A stretch of 64,000 nt of DNA from Streptomyces chartreusis (lineage in GTDB: Bacteria; Actinomycetota; Actinomycetes; Streptomycetales; Streptomycetaceae). Shown piece after piece: positions 24,605-32,898 of this stretch. The notes under the pieces are model-generated. The model was not told the origin of the DNA, did not search any database, and saw only the letters and a list, made by a program, of their open reading frames with translations. The stretch is from assembly GCF_008704715.1 (NCBI RefSeq), contig NZ_CP023689.1, positions 5,022,001 to 5,086,000 of the forward strand, given 5' to 3'. Every line of letters starts with the position of its first letter. Within the stretch, counting starts at the first letter, position 1. The position numbers were made by a program, and so were the translations under genes.

Positions 24605-25531
24605 ATGACGGGAAACCACAAGGACAAGTCGATCACCCGGCGCCGTGCCCTCGCGGTGACCGGGGGCACGGTCGCGGCGGGCGGGCTCGCGGTCGCCGGT
24701 TACCAGGCTGCCTTCGCCGACACCGCCACGGCCACCGCAGAAGAGGCGACGACGGCCTCCGCGAGCGCCTCGCAGAGCTCCGGCTGCATGACGCTGATGT
24801 CGAGCGTCACCGAGGGCCCGTACTACCTCGACGGCGCCCTGGTGCGGAAGGACATCACCGAGGGCAAGAGCGGCGTCCCGCTGACGCTGCGGCTCACCGT
24901 CGTCGACGCCACCGACGGTTGCACCCCGGTCAAGGGCGCCGCCGTCGAGATCTGGCACTGCGACGCCTGGGGCTACTACTCCGGCTACACCACGGCCAAC
25001 CCCGGCGGCTCCGCGCCCGCCGAGAGCGAGGACGGCTCGACCGCCGACGACGACACGTATCTGCGGGGTTATCAGATCGCCAACGCCAACGGGGTCGTCA
25101 AGTTCGAGACGATCTTCCCCGGTTGGTACACCCCGCGCACCTGCCACATCCACCTCAAGGTGCACACCGGCGGTCAGAAGGAGGACGGCACCTACGAGGG
25201 CGGCAAGGTCAACTACACCGGCCAGCTGTTCTTCGACGACTCGATCGCCGAGGAGATCTTCACGCTGGAGCCTTACTCGAAGCACTCCGGCAGCTACACC
25301 ACCCTCGACGACGACATGGTCTACGACGGCGGCGGCGCCTCCAGCGGCCTGCTGACCCTGGAGGCCGTGCACAAGAAGGACCCGTCCAAGGGCTACAAGG
25401 GCTTCCTGACCGTCGCCGTCGACCCCGACGCCGAGAACACCGGCGCGGGCAGCGGCGGCGGTGGCACGCCTCCCGGCGACGCACCGAGCGGCGCGCCCGG
25501 CGGCACCCCGTCGGCCTCGGCGTCCTCCTAG
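24605..25531 (+). CDS. Tat-exported intradiol ring-cleavage dioxygenase-like protein
   Basis: A 308-residue protein with a twin-arginine signal (TRRRALAVTG) and a beta-sandwich intradiol domain. Candidate non-haem Fe(III) ligands are tyrosines in EGPYYLDG and GWYTPR and the histidine pair in CHIHLKV. The C-terminus is a Gly/Pro/Ser tail with no anchor. Family members cleave catechol rings, but exported actinobacterial ones have poorly known substrates, possibly lignin- or humus-derived catechols. It is followed after 11 bp by a CitG-like gene. Confidence 0.83.
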   Translation: MTGNHKDKSITRRRALAVTGGTVAAGGLAVAGYQAAFADTATATAEEATTASASASQSSGCMTLMSSVTEGPYYLDGALVRKDITEGKSGVPLTLRLTVVDATDGCTPVKGAAVEIWHCDAWGYYSGYTTANPGGSAPAESEDGSTADDDTYLRGYQIANANGVVKFETIFPGWYTPRTCHIHLKVHTGGQKEDGTYEGGKVNYTGQLFFDDSIAEEIFTLEPYSKHSGSYTTLDDDMVYDGGGASSGLLTLEAVHKKDPSKGYKGFLTVAVDPDAENTGAGSGGGGTPPGDAPSGAPGGTPSASASS

Positions 25532-25542
25532 GGGGTACGGCC

Positions 25543-26370
25543 ATGAGCAGCCGCGAGGACGAGGCGCTGGCGCGGGCGGCCGTGACCGCGCTGACCGGAC
25601 AGCTGGCCCTGGCTCCCAAGCCGGGCCTGCCCGACCCGCGCGACCTCGACGCCCGCGAAAGCCGCATGGACCACGGCATGCTGCGCTGGTCGGCCAAGGC
25701 GCTCGCGCCGGGCCTCGCCGCGATGGCCGCGGCCGCCCGGCGCACCGGCGAGCCGACCCCCGGGCTCCGCACCGAACTGGGCGCCATCGGCAGGTGCACC
25801 GAGCACTCGGTGCACCTCGCGGGCGGCGGTCACCGGGGCGCCCTGTGGGCGCTGGGCCTGCTGGTCGCCGCGGCCGCGCTCGACCCCCGGGCCGGGGCGC
25901 GGGACGTCGCGGCGACCGCCAAGCGCATCGCCGCGCACACCGACAGGCGCGCCCCGCGCAGGCCCTCCCGGGGCTCCTCGGTGTCCGCGAAGTACGGCGC
26001 CGCCGGGGCCCGGGGCGAGGCACGGGCCGGATTCCCGCACGTACGGCGGGCGTTGGACACCCTCACCGGGGCCCGCGCGTCCGGTGCCACCGAGGCACAG
26101 GCCCGCCTGGACGCCCTGCTCACGGTGATGTCCACCCTCCAGGACACCGAACTCCTCTACACGGCGGGCCCCATGGGGCTGCGCCACGTCCAGGCGGGCG
26201 CCCGCACGGTCCTGGAGTCGGGCGGCACGGCGACCGAGACGGGCGCCAAGGCCCTGGCATCGCTCGACGCCGACCTGCACGCACGCGCGTGGAGCCCACG
26301 GGGCAGTGCGGGCCTGCTGGCGGGCGCGCTCTTCCTGGACTCATTGCCGGTACAGGTCCGCGCCGCGTAG
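25543..26370 (+). CDS. CitG/MdcB-like triphosphoribosyl-dephospho-CoA synthase
   Basis: A 275-residue protein with the family segments KPGLPDPRDLDAR, GHRGALWALGLLVAA and GARGEARAGFPHV. CitG and MdcB make the prosthetic-group precursor of citrate or malonate lyase acyl-carrier subunits from ATP and dephospho-CoA. No citrate or malonate lyase gene is nearby; the neighbour is an exported dioxygenase, so the natural acceptor is unclear. It probably shares the dioxygenase transcript. Confidence 0.75.
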   Translation: MSSREDEALARAAVTALTGQLALAPKPGLPDPRDLDARESRMDHGMLRWSAKALAPGLAAMAAAARRTGEPTPGLRTELGAIGRCTEHSVHLAGGGHRGALWALGLLVAAAALDPRAGARDVAATAKRIAAHTDRRAPRRPSRGSSVSAKYGAAGARGEARAGFPHVRRALDTLTGARASGATEAQARLDALLTVMSTLQDTELLYTAGPMGLRHVQAGARTVLESGGTATETGAKALASLDADLHARAWSPRGSAGLLAGALFLDSLPVQVRAA

Positions 26371-26384
26371 GCCCGACGCCCCTT

Positions 26385-26406
26385 GGGGGCGCGGGGAACT
26401 GCGCGA
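26385..26406 (+). repeat. Interspersed 3' element, copy C
   Basis: The core GGGGCGCGGGGAACTGCGCGA, preceded by one extra G, starts 14 bases after the stop of the CitG-like gene. Confidence 0.8.
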
Positions 26407-26434
26407 CAAGCCCCCACCACCCGCAGCACACGAC

Positions 26435-26467
26435 GATGGCCGGGCACCCCTTCGGTACCCGGCCATC
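26435..26467. terminator. Bidirectional terminator between citG-like gene and pepP
   Basis: A 14-bp stem with one mismatch (26435-26448 and 26454-26467) and loop CCTTC lies between two convergent genes. Confidence 0.75.
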
Positions 26468-26476
26468 AGTCCGACG

Positions 26477-27961
26477 TCAGCCCTTCAGAGAAGCCATCCA
26501 GCTCTCGACCTCGTCCGACCGCCTCGGCAGCGCAGCGCTGAGGTTCCGGTTGCCGTCCCCGGTCACCAGGATGTCGTCCTCGATCCGCACCCCGATGCCC
26601 CGGTACTCCTCCGGCACCGTCAGGTCGTCGGCCTGGAAGTACAGCCCCGGCTCGACGGTCAGCACCATGCCGGCCTCCAGCGTGCCGTCGACGTAGGACT
26701 CCACGCGCGCGGCGGCGCAGTCGTGGACGTCCATGCCGAGCATGTGCCCGGTGCCGTGCAGCGTCCAGCGCCGCTGGAGCCCGAGCTCCAGCACCCGCTC
26801 CACCGGCCCCTCGACGAGCCCCCACTCGACCAGCTTCTCGGCGAGCACGCGCTGCGAGGCGTCGTGGAAGTCCCGGTACTTCGCGCCCGGCTGCACGGCC
26901 GCGATGCCCGCCTCCTGGGCCTCGTACACGGCGTCGTAGATCTTCTTCTGGATCTCGCTGAAGCGGCCGTTGATCGGCAGCGTGCGCGTGACGTCGGCGG
27001 TGTAGTACGTGTGCGTCTCGACGCCCGCGTCGAGCAGCAGCAGGTCACCGGAGCGCACGGGCCCGTCGTTGCGCACCCAGTGCAGCGTGCAGGCGTGCGG
27101 GCCGGCGGCGCAGATGGAGCCGTAGCCGACGTCGTTGCCCTCGACGCGCGCGCGGAGGAAGAAGGTGCCCTCGATGTAGCGCTCGGAGGTCGCCTCGGCC
27201 TTGTCGAGGACCTTCACGACGTCCTCGAAGCCGCGGACCGTGGAGTCGACGGCCTTCTGGAGCTCGCCGATCTCGAACTCGTCCTTGACCAGCCGCGCCT
27301 CGGAGAGGAAGACGCGCAGCTCGGCGTCCCGCTCGGCGGTGACCTTGTCGGTCAGCGCGGCCTCGATGCCGGCGTCGTAGCCGCGCACGACCCGGACGGG
27401 GCCGGTGGCCTCGCGCAGGCTGTCGGCGAGCTCGCGCACGTCGGAGGCCGGGATGCCGTACAGCTTCTCCGCCTCGGTCAGCGAGTGCCGGCGGCCGACC
27501 CACAGCTCGCCCTGGCCGGAGAGCCAGAACTCGCCGTTCTCCCGGTCGGAGCGGGGCAGGAGGTAGATCGTCGCCTCGTGGCCGTCCGCGACGGGCTCCA
27601 GGACGAGCACGCCGTCCTCGGTCTGGTTGCCGGTGAGGTACGCGTACTCGACCGACGCGCGGAAGGCGTACTCGGTGTCGTTCGAGCGCGTCTTCAGGTT
27701 GCCCGCGGGGATCACCAGGCGCTCGCCCGGGAACCGTGCCGACAGCGCGGCGCGGCGGGCGGCGGTCTCGGCGGCCTGGGCGATCGGCTCCAGGTCATGG
27801 AGCTCCGTGTCGGCCCAGCCGGACTTCATGTTCTCGGCGAGCTCGTCGGACACGCCCGGGTACAGGCCGTTCTTGCGCTGCTTGATCGGCTCCTCAGACT
27901 CAGTCTCCGGGTCCGCTGCGGTAGCAGCAATGGACTCATCCGGGGTGAGCTCGTCGGCCAC
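26477..27961 (-). CDS. pepP: Xaa-Pro aminopeptidase (aminopeptidase P)
   Basis: A 494-residue cytoplasmic metallopeptidase that removes N-terminal residues before proline. An AMP-N creatinase-like domain precedes an M24B domain. Metal ligands are visible as Asp in LLLDAG and YYTADVT, His in HGTGHMLG, and Glu in LTVEPG and RIEDD. GTG 27961 is preferred because AGGAGG lies six bases before it; ATG 27967 would directly abut that sequence. Confidence 0.92.
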   Translation of the reverse strand: MADELTPDESIAATAADPETESEEPIKQRKNGLYPGVSDELAENMKSGWADTELHDLEPIAQAAETAARRAALSARFPGERLVIPAGNLKTRSNDTEYAFRASVEYAYLTGNQTEDGVLVLEPVADGHEATIYLLPRSDRENGEFWLSGQGELWVGRRHSLTEAEKLYGIPASDVRELADSLREATGPVRVVRGYDAGIEAALTDKVTAERDAELRVFLSEARLVKDEFEIGELQKAVDSTVRGFEDVVKVLDKAEATSERYIEGTFFLRARVEGNDVGYGSICAAGPHACTLHWVRNDGPVRSGDLLLLDAGVETHTYYTADVTRTLPINGRFSEIQKKIYDAVYEAQEAGIAAVQPGAKYRDFHDASQRVLAEKLVEWGLVEGPVERVLELGLQRRWTLHGTGHMLGMDVHDCAAARVESYVDGTLEAGMVLTVEPGLYFQADDLTVPEEYRGIGVRIEDDILVTGDGNRNLSAALPRRSDEVESWMASLKG

Positions 27962-28129
27962 GGTCATCCTCCTCGATACGGCACTGGACCCCATCCATCG
28001 TACGGTCGTACGGGACGGAGCCCAGGGTCGCGGGACGGCACGCCCGCCGGTGTTATGGCACGGACCACGTGCCTGTTATGGCTGACCACGCCCCTGCCAC
28101 GGCCGGACGGCCGCTGCGTACAGGGGCCG

Positions 28130-29620
28130 CTACTCGAAGCGGGCGGCGAGCAGGACGACGTCCTCGTCGCTGTCCGCCAGGTCCGCCCCCTCCGGCAGCA
28201 CGGTCCGCAGAACGTGATCGACCACGGCGTCCGGATCGTGCCGGATCGCCCGCGGCACCCCGGCCGCCGCCGCGTGCAGCCGCGCGAAGGCACGGTCGGT
28301 GGCGTCGCCGGTGCGGTGCAGCAGCCCGTCGGTGTACAGCAGAACCGTCTCTCCGGCTTCGGCGGTGATCTCCACGCTCGGCGCCTCCCAGCAGGCCAGC
28401 ATGCCCAGCGGGGCGGAGACGGAGGTCTCCACGAACTCCGTGCGCCGGTCGCCGATCAGCAGCGGCGGGGTGTGCCCGGCGCCGGCGAGCGTGATCTTGC
28501 GCAGGGCGGGCTCGCAGTAGGCGAACAGCGCGGTGGCGGAGCGGGCCGGCTCGGTGAGCCGCAGCAGCAGCTCCAGGTCGGACAGGACCGCGACCGGGTC
28601 CTCGCCCTCCATCACGGCGTACGCCCGCAGGCTGGCCCTGAGCCGGCCCATCGCGGCGACCGCGCTGGGGCCCGACCCGGTGACCGAGCCGACCGCGAGG
28701 CCGAGCGCGGCGTCCGGCAGCGGCAGCGCGTCGTACCAGTCGCCGCCCCCGCGTGGGCCGGTGCGGTGCCGGACGGCGAGCTGGACGCCGGACATCCGCG
28801 GCAGCCGGGAGGGCAGCAGCTCCTCGGCCATGGTCCGCATGCACGCGCGCGTGCGCTCGACTTCGAGGAGCCGGGCCAGGTGCTCGGTGGCGTAGCGGGT
28901 GTACAGGCCGATGAGGTGGCGCTGGCGCTCGGACGGTTCGGCGGGCTCGTCGTACAGCCAGACGGCGGCGCCGAGACGTCCGGCGCCGTCCGTGGACAGC
29001 GGCAGGGCGTAGCTGGCGGCGAAGCCGAGGCGGGCCGCCACCTCGCGGTGCCGGGGATCGAGGCCGTCCTCGGAGAGCAGGTCGGGCTGGGCGATCTCGC
29101 CGTCCCCGCCGGGCAGCCCGTCGAGGATCCTGCCGTACGACATCGCGCTGCGGGGCACCGTCTCGATGTGCCCGAGGTCGGCGCGGGCGAGGCCGAGGCC
29201 GATGGTCGTGTCGGGGCCCAGTCCGTCCGCGGGCTCCAGGACGACGAGCCCGCGCCGGGCGCCGACGAGGGCGGAGCCGGCGCGCAGCAGCTCCTCCAGG
29301 GCGTCGGCGAGGGTGGCCGTGCGGGCCAGGCGTTCGGTCAGTTCGTGGAGCGTCGTGAGGTCCGAGACCCAGCCGGCGAGGCGGTCCTGGAGCAGGGCAC
29401 CGGGTGCGCTCGGCGGGGTGACGGCTGAGGCCCCCGAGGTCGCGGGCGCGGGCGCGACAGTGTGTGCGGGCGACGGAACCGTCGAATCGATTCCGGCCAC
29501 TTTCGGAGGGTGAGGAGCGTTCATGGCGTCCGGCTTTCCGACCGGTGCGTATTGCTCAAAAGCATCGCAAACCCCCATGTCATTCTGCGCCGCTAGCAGT
29601 GTCTCCACATGTACACGCAC
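28130..29620 (-). CDS. GAF - PP2C (SpoIIE-type) serine phosphatase
   Basis: About 496 residues: a disordered N-terminus, a GAF-like sensor at about 90-250, then a SpoIIE/PP2C phosphatase domain. Catalytic metal-site segments are visible as GGGDWYDALP, a variant of the usual GD-hG motif reading LAVGSVTGSGPSA, and YTDGLL. Such enzymes dephosphorylate anti-sigma-factor antagonists and switch sigma factors on. The GSVTGSG segment replaces the usual aspartate, so activity may be reduced. GTG 29620 is used, without a ribosome-binding site; ATG 29578 or 29524 are alternatives. Confidence 0.8.
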   Translation of the reverse strand: MRVHVETLLAAQNDMGVCDAFEQYAPVGKPDAMNAPHPPKVAGIDSTVPSPAHTVAPAPATSGASAVTPPSAPGALLQDRLAGWVSDLTTLHELTERLARTATLADALEELLRAGSALVGARRGLVVLEPADGLGPDTTIGLGLARADLGHIETVPRSAMSYGRILDGLPGGDGEIAQPDLLSEDGLDPRHREVAARLGFAASYALPLSTDGAGRLGAAVWLYDEPAEPSERQRHLIGLYTRYATEHLARLLEVERTRACMRTMAEELLPSRLPRMSGVQLAVRHRTGPRGGGDWYDALPLPDAALGLAVGSVTGSGPSAVAAMGRLRASLRAYAVMEGEDPVAVLSDLELLLRLTEPARSATALFAYCEPALRKITLAGAGHTPPLLIGDRRTEFVETSVSAPLGMLACWEAPSVEITAEAGETVLLYTDGLLHRTGDATDRAFARLHAAAAGVPRAIRHDPDAVVDHVLRTVLPEGADLADSDEDVVLLAARFE

Positions 29621-30144
29621 TCGTTAGGGGATGTCCAGCATTGTCCTGCTGGGATTCCTGGTGTCCGGGGGCAACGAGAGCACTTCTCGTAGACCTCTTG
29701 CGCAAAGGCAAAGTTGGCTTAAAACTGCCTCAGGGAACGGGGTATTGCGGTCGACTGGTTTCGCTCAGCGGAGCGTCACAGCGGTCGTGATGGGTACGTA
29801 CTCGGTGAAGGCCAGGGGTGGTTGACGACCACCCGGAACCTGGTGACGGACCCGGGCGTCTTAGCCACTGACGATCGTGCCCCATCCTCCCGTGGCGGAG
29901 GCGAAGAGAAATACGCGCGACGGCAAAACGCCAGACTTCGCCACCCCACGCCACGCCCATGCTTTTGGTAGACGCAGTATGGACGAGGCTGCCGCGGAAG
30001 CAGCCAACGCTCGGCCCATAGGGGTTTCCCTTGCTCGCGGCAAGGGTGTGATGCGCCAACAGGTACGCACAGTGAAGTGATCGACACATGGTGTGATGTG
30101 GTCCACGGTGTTGCCAGCGGTGCAACGGAAAGGAACGAGCGCTC
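29621..30144. other. Intergenic region, 524 bp
   Basis: This region lies between divergent genes. It holds a 7-bp stem hairpin (GGGTGGT at 29816-29822, ACCACCC at 29828-29834). An 11-codon frame starting at ATG 29791 runs through it but is unsupported. The promoters of both flanking genes must lie here; I could not assign them. Confidence 0.4.
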
Positions 30145-30804
30145 ATGCGCGAGATCCTCGGAAGGCGACGCAGGCTCCTGCGCGGTGACGGGAAGTCTGA
30201 GCTGATCAGCGCGGCCCTGACCTTCGCGACGGAATGGCAGTGGCCCGTACTCCCGGGAGTGACGACGCACCCGCAGGGACATTCCCGCTGCGGCTGCCCC
30301 GACCCAGACTGCACGGTCCCCGGTGCCCACCCCTTCGACCCCGGTCTCCTCGCGGCGACCACCGACGCACGCATGGTGCGCTGGTGGTGGGGCAACCGCC
30401 CCGCGGCGCCGATCATCCTCGCCACCGGCGGCCAGGCGCCCTGCGCGGTCAGTCTCCCCGCGCTGCCGGCCGCGCACGCACTGACCGCACTCGACCGCAT
30501 GGGCATGCGCCTCGGCCCGGTCGTCGCCTCGCCCGCCCGCTGGGCGATCCTGGTCAAGCCGTACTCCATGGAGCAGCTGGGCGAACTGCTCTACGCCAAG
30601 GACTTCGTCCCCGGCTCACTGCGCTTCCACGGCGAGGGCGGCTATCTCGCCCTGCCCCCCTCCGAGACGGGTCAGGGCCCGATCAGCTGGCAGCGCGCCC
30701 CACTGCCCGGCTCGGCCTCCCCGTGGGTGCCCGATGTGGAGGCCGTCGTCGACGCCGTGGTCGAGGCCCTCACTCGTACGGGTGTGAGCGCCCCCGAGTT
30801 GTAG
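30145..30804 (+). CDS. Prim-pol-like protein with degenerate active site
   Basis: A 219-residue protein related to the N-terminal domain of bifunctional DNA primase/polymerases (archaeo-eukaryotic primase fold). A Cys cluster CGCPDPDCTVPGAHP and WWWGNRPAAPIILATGG match the family. The acidic D-x-D motif that should follow reads CAVSLP, and the later GGRHLW segment reads GEGGYLA. Both catalytic motifs appear lost, so it is unlikely to polymerise nucleotides and may bind DNA or another protein. AAGGA before ATG 30145 supports the start. Compare the intact paralogue at 39713-40579. Confidence 0.75.
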   Translation: MREILGRRRRLLRGDGKSELISAALTFATEWQWPVLPGVTTHPQGHSRCGCPDPDCTVPGAHPFDPGLLAATTDARMVRWWWGNRPAAPIILATGGQAPCAVSLPALPAAHALTALDRMGMRLGPVVASPARWAILVKPYSMEQLGELLYAKDFVPGSLRFHGEGGYLALPPSETGQGPISWQRAPLPGSASPWVPDVEAVVDAVVEALTRTGVSAPEL

Positions 30805-30859
30805 GGGTGTACGGCGCGCGCGGAACGGCGCACGCGCGCGCGGTCGTTATCTTCCGGAT

Positions 30860-31528
30860 ATGCCGCGTCATTCCAGGGGAAAAAGGGCACCGTCGTCGCA
30901 TCGCCGCGGGCCGAACCAGCGAAGAGTCCGACTGATCGCCCTCGCGTCCGTCGCGGCGGCCGCGATCGCGCTGCCGCTCGCCTGGGCCGCCGCCGGTCAG
31001 GTCGTCGAGGCGGGCCGCGCCGCCGTGGGCGCGCCCGACCGTGAAGCCGTACGGTCCTCCCCGCCCGCCCCGAAGGACGGCACCGGACGTCCGACCCCGA
31101 ACGGCGACGCCAAAGCGCCCACGGCCACGCCCACCGACTCCCCGGTGCTGCTCGACCTCGGCCTCTCGACCGCCGTGCGCTGCGGTCCCGAACTCACCTC
31201 GCCCGAGGGCGTCGAGGCGCAGACCTGTGTCCTCACCCAGGGCGAGGACACCTGGGCGCGCACCTACTTCCGCAACGCGACCGGTGGTGCGCTGGACTCC
31301 GTACTGAGCCTCATGGGGCCCGGAGGACGCACGATGCAGATGCGCTGCGAGGTGAGCGCCGAGGACGAGCCGGGGACCTGCGAGACACCACGGCAGCGCA
31401 CACGCGCGGGACTGGACGCCTACACGGCCGTCACGGAATTCGCCGAGCGGGCCGGCGGAGGCGCGCTGCTTCTTCGTTCCGCAAGCAACTCCGCACCCGG
31501 TAAATCCGGGGCGCCCACGGACGGTTGA
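30860..31528 (+). CDS. Membrane-anchored or secreted protein of unknown function
   Basis: A 222-residue protein with a strongly basic N-terminus (about 25 residues), one hydrophobic helix (LIALASVAAAAIALPLAWAAA), a Pro/Thr linker and an outside domain with three cysteines (RCGPEL, QTCVLT, RCEVS) and a further CETP. No family is recognised. There is no Shine-Dalgarno sequence; TATCTT ends six bases before ATG 30860, suggesting a leaderless message. It is followed by a clear hairpin. Confidence 0.7.
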   Translation: MPRHSRGKRAPSSHRRGPNQRRVRLIALASVAAAAIALPLAWAAAGQVVEAGRAAVGAPDREAVRSSPPAPKDGTGRPTPNGDAKAPTATPTDSPVLLDLGLSTAVRCGPELTSPEGVEAQTCVLTQGEDTWARTYFRNATGGALDSVLSLMGPGGRTMQMRCEVSAEDEPGTCETPRQRTRAGLDAYTAVTEFAERAGGGALLLRSASNSAPGKSGAPTDG

Positions 31529-31569
31529 CGGTCGGCGTCATTCCGTAAAGGGGCGCGGACATGGAAAGA

Positions 31570-31607
31570 CCCGGTTGCTGGCGACGGGGGATGCACCAGC
31601 AACCGGG
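31570..31607 (+). terminator. Hairpin terminator after the membrane-anchored protein gene
   Basis: A perfect 12-bp inverted repeat (CCCGGTTGCTGG at 31570-31581, CCAGCAACCGGG at 31596-31607), loop 14 bases, 41 bp after the stop codon. Confidence 0.8.
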
Positions 31608-31723
31608 CTAATGGAACGGTAACAAGAGATCGGCGGTTCGCAAATTCGATCCGGGCTTTCAAGTCACGGATTCCCTTGCTCCGCAGGGGAGTTGTGATCG
31701 GATTCACCCCTCCCGCGCGGCCC

Positions 31724-31753
31724 GGTCCGGCTGAACGGCCGTTCAGCCGGACC
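31724..31753. terminator. 30-bp perfect palindrome, probable terminator of the SEC-C gene
   Basis: A perfect palindrome of 15+15 bp with no spacer, centred at 31738/31739 (core CTGAACGGCCGTTCAG), lies 18 bp beyond the stop of the convergent SEC-C gene. Together with 31570-31607 it separates two convergent transcripts. A large operator is a less likely alternative. Confidence 0.65.
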
Positions 31754-31771
31754 CGATCTTCGCCGCCCGTG

Positions 31772-32737
31772 TCAGCTGAGCGTGACCTGCCGGTTGGTCA
31801 GGCCGCCCCGCGCGCGACGCTCGTCCGGAGTGAGCGGCGCGTCCGTGGCCAGGGCCGCGGCGAGGCGCTCGGCGAACTCGGCCGCCGGCTTCTCCACGTC
31901 CTCGGCGCCGACGCCGCTCGGCAGGTCCCAGACCGGCACGGTCAGGCCGTGAGCACGGAAGGAACCCACCAGCCGGGTGCCCTCGCCGAGGCTCGACCGG
32001 CCCGCCGCGTGCAGCCGCGCGAGGGCGTCCAGAAGCTGCTCCTCGGGGTGCGGCATGACCCAGCGCAGGTGGTTCTTGTCCGGTGTCTCGCACCAGTAGG
32101 CGGCGTCCACACCGGTTAGCTTCACGGTCGGGATGGCCGCGGCGTTCGCCCGCTCCAGGGAGGCGGCCACGTCCGGAGTGGCGTTCTCCGCGTCCGGGAC
32201 CCAGAACTCGAAGCCCGAGTGCACAACTGGCTCGAACGCGCCTTCGGGGTCGAGCAGATCCTGGAGCCGGGGACCGTCGGCGGGGGCGCGGCGGCCCTGG
32301 ACCGGGGTGCCGGGCTTCGCGGCGAGGGCCTGCTGGAGGGTGTCGGCGAGATCGCGGCTGATGTCGCCCGACGCCGTGTCGTTCTGAAGGCCGAGCAGCA
32401 CCGAGCCGTCGTCGCGGCGCAGGGCCGGCCAGGCCATCGGCAGCACCGTGGCCAGCGTGACGGACGGGACGCCCTCCGGCAGGCCGCCCTTGAGGGGCAG
32501 CTCGACAGTGGCGGCAGGCACCAGCTCGCGCAGGGCCACCCAGTCGCACTCGCCCGGGAGTCCCTCGAAGGGGCGCTGCACCAGCTCGGTCACCGCGTGC
32601 GCGGCGGCCCGGCCGTGACAGGCCTTGTAACGCCGGCCGCTGCCGCAGGGGCAGGGCTCGCGCGCGCCGACCACCGGGATCTCTGCGTCGCTGAGCTGCG
32701 GGCGCTTGGCCTTGGTCTGGACTCGCTTCTTGGCCAT
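31772..32737 (-). CDS. SEC-C zinc-motif protein (DUF5926-like)
   Basis: A 321-residue soluble protein starting MAKKRVQTKAKR. A SEC-C zinc motif PCPCGSGRRYKACHG at about residues 31-45 resembles the SecA C-terminal zinc finger, here at the N-terminus. The rest is an Actinobacteria-type domain with no known activity. Zinc-dependent protein or ribosome binding is plausible by analogy only. Two DnaA boxes lie just upstream of its start. Confidence 0.78.
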   Translation of the reverse strand: MAKKRVQTKAKRPQLSDAEIPVVGAREPCPCGSGRRYKACHGRAAAHAVTELVQRPFEGLPGECDWVALRELVPAATVELPLKGGLPEGVPSVTLATVLPMAWPALRRDDGSVLLGLQNDTASGDISRDLADTLQQALAAKPGTPVQGRRAPADGPRLQDLLDPEGAFEPVVHSGFEFWVPDAENATPDVAASLERANAAAIPTVKLTGVDAAYWCETPDKNHLRWVMPHPEEQLLDALARLHAAGRSSLGEGTRLVGSFRAHGLTVPVWDLPSGVGAEDVEKPAAEFAERLAAALATDAPLTPDERRARGGLTNRQVTLS

Positions 32738-32812
32738 CGTGGGTGTCTCCCGGTTACGGCTCGTCTGGTACGGGCGCGAGCCTAGCCGTTCACGCCATGG
32801 CCGACGGGAGGC

Positions 32813-32853
32813 TGTGGACAACGCAGCGGGTCGTGCCGGGAGTCTGTGGACAA
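32813..32853. promoter_or_regulatory. Tandem DnaA boxes
   Basis: Two perfect TGTGGACAA sequences (TTGTCCACA on the minus strand, the Streptomyces consensus) at 32813-32821 and 32845-32853 are in the same orientation, 32 bp apart (three helical turns). They lie in the 161-bp gap upstream of the SEC-C gene. Confidence 0.7.
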
Positions 32854-32898
32854 ACCGCCGTCACCGTACGCGGGGAGCGGGCCGGTTGGGACCCGTCG

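Noticed and set aside
26306..29428. 1040-codon + strand frame opposite pepP and the phosphatase
   Set aside because: It runs across two well-supported minus-strand genes and an intergenic terminator, and has no domain.
29791..29826. 11-codon frame MGTYSVKARGG before the prim-pol-like gene
   Set aside because: Short, without a convincing ribosome-binding site; the hairpin near it is better explained as a terminator or leader structure.
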